DNA of 64,000 nucleotides from Ogataea parapolymorpha DL-1. Taxonomy: Eukaryota; Ascomycota; Pichiomycetes; Pichiales; Pichiaceae. Shown piece by piece: positions 43,920 through 51,587 of this stretch (its first letter is position 1; each line of letters starts with the position of its first letter). Location: assembly GCF_000187245.1 (NCBI RefSeq), contig NC_027862.1, positions 62,001 to 126,000 on the forward strand. Reading direction: 5' to 3'. The notes beneath the pieces were generated by a model that was given only the letters and a program-made list of their open reading frames with translations, was not told where the DNA came from and did no database searches. Position numbers and translations under genes: made by a program.

Positions 43920-46442
43920 TTATCTAAGCGAATTGAGGTTCAGGTTGCTGACGTCTCCGTTTTCGCTCATCAGCTGTTCGTCGTCAGAATACACGTCTAG
44001 GTCAAGTTCCGGGTCGTCCAACGAGATCATCTCGCTGACCTGGTCTGCCCATAGGGAAATCACCACGTCCACGTCCACGAGGTGCTCGATATCCTGAGAT
44101 TTCTCTTCCTCTGCTCTCGAATAAAACTGTTCGTATGCTTTCATCACGGTCTCCTGAATCCCATCCAGCAGAAAGCTCAATATCTTCTCGTCGTTCAGGT
44201 ACATCAGAATGCGTGGTTTGAGACGGGGCAGCTCGTTTTTCAGCGTCCGCATGAACTTGTCCATGACATTGCGCAAAGACTGCTTCGGATAGAGCTCTAG
44301 CGGTTTGGTGAACGGCTTGGCCGACTCGTCGATAAACTCGTGCACTGCATTTCTGAGTGCCATTTGAATCTCATACCGACAGTCCACGTAGTCGTTCACC
44401 ACCCGTGGAACCGATCCCAGCAACAAGTTCATAAACCGGTTCTGCTCGGGGTTTACAGCATTCGCGGCCGAGAAGTTCGTGTCGATTGTCTCTTTGGTGT
44501 TGTCGCCGCGCATGAATCTATTGAACATCTTCTTGATCCCGCTGAAGTCCAAATTTGTCTCGCGGCGCGCATGTTCTATCTCAAACGTGGAAATGTACTC
44601 TCGCAGAAACATGAGGTTTTTAATTTCGTACAGTTTTGACTCAACACCAGGCACGTTACCGAAATTCGTGTGCAACGACAATATTGATAGATGGACAACC
44701 GCATTGGCAAGGTCATCGAACACGCTTGGGTTCAGCAGCTGGTAGATCTTCATCAACAACTGGACGGCATTGACAATCGGTGGATACACAAACTCGAGGT
44801 TTTGGGGCGCCAGCGCAGTGTTATCCAGCGAGAAAATGCTGTCGCCACGCAGCTCCCCGTCTGGTTGCGGCAGCGGCTCCTCGGCGATAGGGTCGGCAAC
44901 ATTGATTTTGCGGCGATGTCCGATTGTCAGTTCTCTGCCTGTTTTTTTATAACTCACAATATATTGGTCCACGTAGACCTGCACCCTGAACACGAGTCTT
45001 GTCTGTGCGTCTTCCAGAATTGGCCGGAAAAGCTCGCCAAGTTGAATCTTCTCCTGCAACGGTGCGTCGTGATGGTACATGTCTGACTCGTCTGCCTGTT
45101 CGCTCGTGTCAAACTCCTCCACGTCGTAATAGTTCTGTAGAATCGAGATGAGCTCGCAGAGCTCTGAAATGCTCTTTTCGCGTATAATCTTGTTTCTCAG
45201 CAGATAGTACAGTGGATCCAACAACTCCTCAAACCATTTCGACAGCGACAGCAGGTTGGTGGAGTTGTCCACTTCGTTGTTACATTTCTGCGGAGCCAGG
45301 AAAAAAAGTCTTTTGAATATGTCGTACTCGCGCTCCATCAGCTTAATAAAGTACGATATGTTGCTCTGTGCCAGTTGTATGCAGTCCTTGGAAGTATCCT
45401 GTGCGGATATGTGTTGTTGGACAATGGAACTGAGCAAATTGGATCGGGATCTAAAGTATTGGTTGTAGCAGTCATTTAGGAGCCCCAAGTATTCCTGGTC
45501 CTGCGTTTTGACTGCCCGTGCATATAGCTCCTCAAATAGTCCGGTATACTTGGCAGCGTCTTCCTCAAACTGGATATACACAAACGCGTCCACCATGACC
45601 GAGATGCTGGCAGATACCATTCCCTGTTCCTTCTTTTTTTCTGTAATTTTCAGCTGCAGTTCCGCTTCGAGATCGCGGATCGCCGTGGTGATGTAGTTTT
45701 TCACCAGCGTAAGAGCTCTAATCATACATTGCTTGAATCTATGCTTGTAAATGCCAATTTCCTTGAAAGTAGAGTGTTTTGGGTCGTGCACAAAAATGAG
45801 ACACCGGTCCAGCTCCTCGAGAATATCGTGGCGGAAACTGTCTTTCGCGACGATCGACCCGCTGCTGCTGGTGTTGAGGGTCTGCACAATCGGATCGAGC
45901 GATTCAAAGAGCGTCAAGTTGCTGGATATGTTCTCGTGCAGTCTGTTGAGCTGTTCAATTTCCACTATCAGCTGTGTCGATTTCTTCTGGAAATCCACTG
46001 TTTGCAACGTGACTTGGTCGCCAATTACCAGCAGCTTGTTCAGGTCCTGGATTATCGCGTTTGTTTCCTTTAAAAACTGCTTATTTTCCTCGTAGTTGTA
46101 GCGCAGATAATTTTGGAACTCCAACACCTCCTGGCTCGTGGCTTTGTCTATCACCCATTGGTCGTCAATGTTGACTATACAGCCGCTCTCGTAGTCCTGT
46201 GTGTACTGGCTCCATAAAGCCTCTTTCTCTGCCCCGGAAAAAGGATACATCACAGGTTTTGTCACTTGAGCGTTCACCACCTGGTCGAGCTCGCCTAACG
46301 ACTTGCTTCTGGCCCTTGGCTTCAGTTCTTCCAGAACGATCGAGTCGATCGTCGCCGTACCGGCCGAGGTTGTCGAAGTGATCGAGCCCGCTCGCGATCT
46401 GCGTCCCTTGTTGTCGGAAACACTGGACCCCCGTCTTCTCAT
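43920..46442 (-). CDS. COG3: Conserved oligomeric Golgi complex subunit Cog3 (Sec34)
   Basis: Cog3 belongs to the essential lobe of the COG tether for retrograde vesicles within the Golgi. From the ATG at 46442 the protein has 840 residues. The N-terminal Sec34-type coiled-coil region contains QLNRLHENISSNLTLFESLD and, after a gap, LDRCLIFVHDPKHSTFKEIG and YKHRFKQCMIRALTLVKNYI, the family's best conserved block. The 44 upstream codons derive from the AT-rich intergenic stretch. S. cerevisiae COG3 is YER157W, next to MYG1. Confidence 0.9.
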   Translation of the reverse strand: MRRRGSSVSDNKGRRSRAGSITSTTSAGTATIDSIVLEELKPRARSKSLGELDQVVNAQVTKPVMYPFSGAEKEALWSQYTQDYESGCIVNIDDQWVIDKATSQEVLEFQNYLRYNYEENKQFLKETNAIIQDLNKLLVIGDQVTLQTVDFQKKSTQLIVEIEQLNRLHENISSNLTLFESLDPIVQTLNTSSSGSIVAKDSFRHDILEELDRCLIFVHDPKHSTFKEIGIYKHRFKQCMIRALTLVKNYITTAIRDLEAELQLKITEKKKEQGMVSASISVMVDAFVYIQFEEDAAKYTGLFEELYARAVKTQDQEYLGLLNDCYNQYFRSRSNLLSSIVQQHISAQDTSKDCIQLAQSNISYFIKLMEREYDIFKRLFFLAPQKCNNEVDNSTNLLSLSKWFEELLDPLYYLLRNKIIREKSISELCELISILQNYYDVEEFDTSEQADESDMYHHDAPLQEKIQLGELFRPILEDAQTRLVFRVQVYVDQYIVSYKKTGRELTIGHRRKINVADPIAEEPLPQPDGELRGDSIFSLDNTALAPQNLEFVYPPIVNAVQLLMKIYQLLNPSVFDDLANAVVHLSILSLHTNFGNVPGVESKLYEIKNLMFLREYISTFEIEHARRETNLDFSGIKKMFNRFMRGDNTKETIDTNFSAANAVNPEQNRFMNLLLGSVPRVVNDYVDCRYEIQMALRNAVHEFIDESAKPFTKPLELYPKQSLRNVMDKFMRTLKNELPRLKPRILMYLNDEKILSFLLDGIQETVMKAYEQFYSRAEEEKSQDIEHLVDVDVVISLWADQVSEMISLDDPELDLDVYSDDEQLMSENGDVSNLNLNSLR

Positions 46443-46473
46443 AACGTGTACAAAAAATAATAAATAAAAAATG

Positions 46474-48270
46474 CTATTTTCCACTATGTACGATTTCGGG
46501 AAGATACATGTAATGGCAATGTTTGACCAGATAATACCACGAGAAATTGATCTGCAGCCCGTCTTCGAGCTCAATTGAGTGGTCTGTCTCGGCAGAACAG
46601 ATCGTGTGTGCCATAATTTGGCGGATCATCGGGGCTGTGATGCTCACCGAGAACTTGTCCTGCACCTTGCTGACCATGGACCTCGACGTCAGCACAAACC
46701 GCCCCAGCTGTGTGTGATAAAACTGCACCATGTTCCGGCAAAATTCTTCGACATTATCCGAGTCGTCTTTCAGCTCTTGAATAACTATCTTCATCTGATG
46801 CATGACATGGTTGATCAGGTTCGAAAAGTACTCTTGGACGTTTTTGAGGCTATTAGTCTCTATGTTTGACGACTTGGTGAGCTTGAGTAGTTTTGTGTGG
46901 CACAGGGACTTCCGCGCGGCATGGAAAAAGAGCTTGAACGAGTGCTGATCCAGGTCGCTGTTAAGTGGCTCCGAGTCCTGCTCTGCTCTGGTCCGGAGAA
47001 TTTCCTGATACACGGAGACGGCCACCAATCTGTCTGCCATCAGCCGATCCAAACTGAACTTGCTATCGGCAGTTTGCAAACAGAACCTCAGGATCTCTTT
47101 TTCCACGGCGTTGTGGTCGTCGTCAAAATGACCGAGCAGAGAAATAGAAACCCGTGTTCCCACGAACGCGGGCGGTGGAAGCAGGAACTGGGCATTGGCG
47201 CTAGTCTGTTCGTCCGTCTGCGGTGCTTTTGGTTCCTTCTTTCGTCTTTTCTTTACAGGCTGCTCCTCCTCCCCTTTTTCCTCTCTCACCTCTACCTCTT
47301 CCCCTATCACGACCTCCTCCTGCTCCACATCGCTCGACGCCTCTCGCGTGTCCTCGTAAACCTCGTTCGCCTCGTCGCTCTCCTCGATCTCTGTGGCCGT
47401 TGCGTAGCCAGACCCCTCCGAATCATGCTCGGCAGAGTCTGCGGCTTGGCCATTAGCCACATCTGCTTCTGTCGCAAAATCCGGTTTAGCACGCTCGTTC
47501 TCCAACTTTTGCTGTCTTTCATAGGCCTTTTCGCGTTTCAGTTGCAGCACAAGCCTCTCGTCTTCCTCTTTTGCAGCTCGCCGCTCCTCTTGCCACTCTT
47601 TTAATAATTTCTCGCCATTCTTTTTCGCCTCGTCAACATCACCACGAAACTCCCACGGATCCTCCAAAACTTCGGCCTTCATACTCAACGCCCTGTCCCA
47701 CCAGTCCATCTCCACCCCCATGTCACGCTTGTCGCCCACCACGTCAAGCCACTCCGCGCAGATCTCGACCTGGTCGTTGTAGACATTAGCCACTCCTCGG
47801 ACCTGTACCAGCAGATTGCTATTCTTCTCAAACCCGTTCAGCCGTTGGTAATACAACTGGCTCTGTATTTTGACTGTGAGAGCGTTTTCGGCCGTCCCGT
47901 CTGAGATTTCCAGAAACATGAAAAACTTGTCCTGCGACATCTCGTGCCACCGCTCGCCAACCACCTTCCCCTGAACAAGTATCTTCTGCACAGGATGGTT
48001 GCCCAACATCAGTATGTTCTGGCTCGCTGGAGCGTAGCCCTCGTTTTTGTAGACTCGTCTGCAATCGCGCAATTTCAATACGTCGCATATCAGCATAGGA
48101 AACGGTGCCTTTGTAATGGCGGGAGCCGTGTAGAAGAGCACGGGCAAGTAGTATTTCACGCCCTTGCTGACAAACAAAGTCCCGTCGTTGTGCTGTTCGT
48201 GCGGTGACTTGCCGTCGGAACTCGCCGACAGCGCGGGTCGCGACTTGCGCGGTAAACGAAAGGCCTCCAT
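46474..48270 (-). CDS. STN1: Telomere-capping protein Stn1 (CST complex)
   Basis: Stn1 acts with Cdc13 and Ten1 to protect telomeres and control fill-in synthesis. The 598-residue protein has an N-terminal OB-fold (residues about 30-190) with LMLGNHPVQKILVQGKVVGE and ICAEWLDVVGDK, then a helix ending in LEDPWEF, a long acidic linker (residues 260-370), and a C-terminal region with winged-helix character. I start it at 48270, since the longer frame would overlap the divergent hydrolase start codon. STN1 (YDR082W) belongs to the same syntenic block as TVP23 and VPS41. Confidence 0.8.
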   Translation of the reverse strand: MEAFRLPRKSRPALSASSDGKSPHEQHNDGTLFVSKGVKYYLPVLFYTAPAITKAPFPMLICDVLKLRDCRRVYKNEGYAPASQNILMLGNHPVQKILVQGKVVGERWHEMSQDKFFMFLEISDGTAENALTVKIQSQLYYQRLNGFEKNSNLLVQVRGVANVYNDQVEICAEWLDVVGDKRDMGVEMDWWDRALSMKAEVLEDPWEFRGDVDEAKKNGEKLLKEWQEERRAAKEEDERLVLQLKREKAYERQQKLENERAKPDFATEADVANGQAADSAEHDSEGSGYATATEIEESDEANEVYEDTREASSDVEQEEVVIGEEVEVREEKGEEEQPVKKRRKKEPKAPQTDEQTSANAQFLLPPPAFVGTRVSISLLGHFDDDHNAVEKEILRFCLQTADSKFSLDRLMADRLVAVSVYQEILRTRAEQDSEPLNSDLDQHSFKLFFHAARKSLCHTKLLKLTKSSNIETNSLKNVQEYFSNLINHVMHQMKIVIQELKDDSDNVEEFCRNMVQFYHTQLGRFVLTSRSMVSKVQDKFSVSITAPMIRQIMAHTICSAETDHSIELEDGLQINFSWYYLVKHCHYMYLPEIVHSGK

Positions 48271-48333
48271 TATTGGAAAAATAAATATCGAATTGTCTTC
48301 TGAATCTCGAAATAAATTATTTAATTTTCTCCC

Positions 48334-48723
48334 ATGCCTCCAATCACCTGCCATATTTTGGACACCACGCTGGGCCAGCCAGCGGCCAATGTCGAGTGCG
48401 ACATCCGCGTTCTAAAGGACACTTTCCAGCATTTTGCGACGGCCCGCACGAACTCGGACGGCCGAGTTGCTGAATGGGTGCCGGCAGCCTCAGACGGCCA
48501 TTTGCTCAAAAGCGTCGGCTTCGAAAACAACCAGTGGACTAGTCTGGCGTCAGGAGTGTACCAGATACGCTTTCACACGAAAAACTACTTTCTGGAGCGC
48601 GACGGAAAGACATTCTTCCCCTTTATCGATATCACGTTCGAGGTGCCAAACCCGCCAGATAACCACTACCATGTGCCTTTGTTGCTCAGCAACTACGGCT
48701 ACTCCACCTACAGGGGGTCCTAG
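48334..48723 (+). CDS. 5-hydroxyisourate hydrolase (transthyretin-like)
   Basis: The enzyme hydrolyses 5-hydroxyisourate, the product of urate oxidase, on the route to allantoin. The 129-residue protein has CHILDTTLGQPAANVE at the N-terminus, a mid-region Arg in IRFHTKNYF, HYHVPLLLSNYGYSTYRGS at the end with the diagnostic YRGS tetrapeptide. The His and Arg residues of the active site are in place. S. cerevisiae lacks this gene. With DAL3 in the same window, it points to a working urate-allantoin pathway. Confidence 0.95.
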   Translation: MPPITCHILDTTLGQPAANVECDIRVLKDTFQHFATARTNSDGRVAEWVPAASDGHLLKSVGFENNQWTSLASGVYQIRFHTKNYFLERDGKTFFPFIDITFEVPNPPDNHYHVPLLLSNYGYSTYRGS

Positions 48724-48743
48724 ATGAACCTGGGTCAAATATA

Positions 48744-50018
48744 TTATGCAGTTCGGAAATAATGCGTATACTCTCTAGACTGTTCGTGAACGGCCATTTC
48801 GTGTAATTTGTAATGATTCAGCTCTGCCCGGATCTCCTTGATCTGCGCAGGGTTTCTTGCCAGTTGCGAGTAGGTGTGCTTGAGGCCTCTATTAAACCGC
48901 ACGTAATGATCGGCAGAAAACGTCTCATTAAGGTAGATCTTGTCGGAAAAAGACACGCGCTGCGGACTCGCCGACCGTGAGCTCAATGCAGACCTCGCCA
49001 CGGCACAGGACTTGCCTGGCTCCTTGGCGCTGTTTGTGGTGACCACCTCGAACTCGCCGTTGCCGAAAGTGCGCGGCTTTGCGCTGTCGCAATGCTTTTT
49101 CGCGTCGATCGTTGCCTGCGAGTCGAGCGTGTTCTTCCTGCTCAACGACTTCTGTTTCTCCAGCGACTTCATCCTCAGCGACTCGCGCTTGATGAGCTTG
49201 TCCTGGCTCAGATCGTCGAAAAACGACGTTTCTCCAATCCCGATGATCGACGAGATGTAGTCGAGCTCCGAGTCCAGGTCGCCGCCGTCTAGGGGCCGGT
49301 CGTCGCCCGCTATAAAGCTGCTACTGTCGTCGCTCAACCCTGTCGATAGCGACAGACACTCAAACGAGATATCGCTGCTCAGGTTATTTTTAGACGCGTG
49401 CGGCTCGACCCTTTTGCTGAGCTTCTTATCCTTGCGGAGCAGCTTGCTGAGCATTCCTTTCAGTCCTTTCTTGTCATCCGTCTCCTCCTCCTCGCTGCAC
49501 GCGATGGACGACGCCGGCGTGCTGTGGTCCACCGACGACGACGGCGAGGCTGAAGACGCACTCGACCCTGTGGGCTGATTGAATATTTGAGGTATTTGCC
49601 GCGTCTCAGGGGCCGGATGATACTCCTGGACAGGGGCCGGAGGAGCTAGAGACGGCGGCTGCCGCTGGGTGACAGGCATGCTGGCCATGTTTGGCAGGGA
49701 ACTGTGTTTGGCTGACTTGGGCCGTGGTTGCATCCGTGGCCTGAAAACCTCGCCATTCGGAAAGTAGTACATTGAGCGGCCAGCAGAGGGCGGAGGATAA
49801 GACACGCGCGTGGAGAGCTGGGGCTGCGGTCTGGGGTCCGGCCGGCGAATTCTCTGGGCCCGTGGCTTGCGAACGAAACGGTCCTCGATCACCAGTAACG
49901 AGTCGGTGCTCAGCTCGCGTGGCGTGGTCATGGACTGCACGCTGCGCATAGAGCTCATCGAAGAGACCGACTCTCGCCGCCGTAGACCAACGCCTTGCTC
50001 CATAGGACGGCTCTGCAT
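48744..50018 (-). CDS. Afr1/YER158C-like protein with PP1-docking motif
   Basis: The 424-residue protein is largely disordered (Ser/Pro-rich) with a basic patch LSKLLRKDKKLSKRVEP. Near residue 350 it has QRVSFSDKIYLNETFSADHY, where RVSF is a type-1 phosphatase docking motif, followed by the ordered C-terminal block IKEIRAELNHYKLHEMAVHE with SREYTHYF. This block recalls the C-termini of the S. cerevisiae pair Afr1 (YDR085C) and YER158C, and both of those lie in the regions syntenic with this window. Function: septin/bud-site targeting of Glc7, by analogy. Confidence 0.65.
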   Translation of the reverse strand: MQSRPMEQGVGLRRRESVSSMSSMRSVQSMTTPRELSTDSLLVIEDRFVRKPRAQRIRRPDPRPQPQLSTRVSYPPPSAGRSMYYFPNGEVFRPRMQPRPKSAKHSSLPNMASMPVTQRQPPSLAPPAPVQEYHPAPETRQIPQIFNQPTGSSASSASPSSSVDHSTPASSIACSEEEETDDKKGLKGMLSKLLRKDKKLSKRVEPHASKNNLSSDISFECLSLSTGLSDDSSSFIAGDDRPLDGGDLDSELDYISSIIGIGETSFFDDLSQDKLIKRESLRMKSLEKQKSLSRKNTLDSQATIDAKKHCDSAKPRTFGNGEFEVVTTNSAKEPGKSCAVARSALSSRSASPQRVSFSDKIYLNETFSADHYVRFNRGLKHTYSQLARNPAQIKEIRAELNHYKLHEMAVHEQSREYTHYFRTA

Positions 50019-50169
50019 GGTGCTGAGTGGATTGTAGTAATTTCAGCAGAGTTCTGACTCCTCTCAAATTTCAGCAGACAATTTTAGAAATATTTTTCGC
50101 AGCCATTGAAACCGCAAAGCCACACGCTGCGCTTTGTTATTGTTGAAAGATTTCTAGAGCCATCACGAA

Positions 50170-51510
50170 TCAAATCTGCCAAAACAATTTGGCAAGCCAT
50201 ACGGCGAAAACCGACACTAACGCCAGCGTGCCGGTCTCCACTATACGGCTCTCCCGCACGTCGCCAACGGGCAGCAAAGCCTCCAGGTAATTTGGGCCCT
50301 GGCTGCCAATGTGGAACATCTGCCAGTGTGTGCGTTCCAATATTCGATTTTCGTGCATGAAGCTGCCTCGGATTAAGGAGTCTGTCTCGGGATCGGTCTC
50401 ACAATCCCAATAGAGATCTCCCGTACCTAACCCGGTCGGTTTCACACCGCGCAATGGCTCGCCGTATCTCAGATGTAGCGGGATCTCAAACTCCCGCACG
50501 TCGGGACCTAACTCCACACGCAGCGAACACCCTTCCGAAACTTTGTAGCTTGGCAATTCCAGGTCGCTGCGGCCGAAAACCGACACGTTCCTGAAAATGT
50601 CATCAAACCACGCCAATTGGTACCTGTCGACGATATACGTGGACGGAATGTCCAGATCGAAAATCAGTCGACACGTCGATTTTGGAGCCTCATTCTTGCC
50701 TGAAACACTCACCTTGTACTTTGGATGCAGCCCTGTCGGCTCTACAAAGGTGTGTTCAGCAGAAACGCCAGGTAGCTGGGTGTGGAACGAGTTCACATAC
50801 AGCGATGTCGGCACAAACTTGGAGTTGCCGCGAACACGCGCTCCGCTGATGCTCAGGTCGTAGTCGCCCGGCAGAGAGTCGAGGTAGAACACGCCGATCT
50901 CCCGCTTGTCTCTGGCAAACTCCAGTCGGTGGTCAACCAAGGGCCAGTAAAATAGAAATCGAAGCTTGTCTCCGTCAAGAATAAGCTCCACAGATGTTGC
51001 CTGTTGCAGTTCCGCCGAAGTAAATGGAAAAGCTCCCCCAACTAGTGTATTCCATATTCTCAAGGCAGATACCTCCAGATCTGGCTCTTCAAACAGATAC
51101 GCCCGGTACCACTCCTCAAAGAAATATGGCGTAGCGTTCTGGTCCACACGGATCAGCTGTAGAACCATCTCAACAGCCAATTGCGACATCTTCTCGTACT
51201 GGGCCATGTTACGGGCAGTTTGCGGAGCAACGTCGATACGCACCCCTGCCGGTTGGCTCTCGTGGTCGCTAAATATCGTGAACTGCGGCTTTTCGTTGCG
51301 TTTTCTGCCCAGCTGGACATTGAGCAGCTGCAACTTGCCCAGAATGTCGCGGTACTCTGGTTTCAGCATGGAGACGTCTATCTCGATGCGGTCTTCCCTG
51401 GCGAGCGGCGACGCTTTCGACGCTGGAACAACGATTTTGTCTTTGCCCCCCAGTGCGTCAAAAACTGCTTTTTCGTTGCCGTACACGAACAGCGTGGTGC
51501 GGTGATTCAT
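50170..51510 (-). CDS. PBN1: GPI mannosyltransferase I accessory subunit Pbn1 (PIG-X)
   Basis: Pbn1 stabilises the ER mannosyltransferase Gpi14 and aids protease B processing. The 446-residue protein ends in one membrane segment (TGTLALVSVFAVWLAKLFW) with a lumenal body containing the PIG-X motif IVDRYQLAWFDDIFRNVSVFG then SDLELPSYKV, and FEIPLHLRYGEP. Adjacent to SPB1, as in S. cerevisiae (YCL052C and YCL054W). A TTTTA-repeat tract (51515-51545) precedes the start codon. Confidence 0.9.
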   Translation of the reverse strand: MNHRTTLFVYGNEKAVFDALGGKDKIVVPASKASPLAREDRIEIDVSMLKPEYRDILGKLQLLNVQLGRKRNEKPQFTIFSDHESQPAGVRIDVAPQTARNMAQYEKMSQLAVEMVLQLIRVDQNATPYFFEEWYRAYLFEEPDLEVSALRIWNTLVGGAFPFTSAELQQATSVELILDGDKLRFLFYWPLVDHRLEFARDKREIGVFYLDSLPGDYDLSISGARVRGNSKFVPTSLYVNSFHTQLPGVSAEHTFVEPTGLHPKYKVSVSGKNEAPKSTCRLIFDLDIPSTYIVDRYQLAWFDDIFRNVSVFGRSDLELPSYKVSEGCSLRVELGPDVREFEIPLHLRYGEPLRGVKPTGLGTGDLYWDCETDPETDSLIRGSFMHENRILERTHWQMFHIGSQGPNYLEALLPVGDVRESRIVETGTLALVSVFAVWLAKLFWQI

Positions 51511-51587
51511 TACACTGTTTATTTATTTTATTTTATTTTATTGCATTTATTTATTGCTGATCCCTATTTTTCAATATTAGTTCCACA

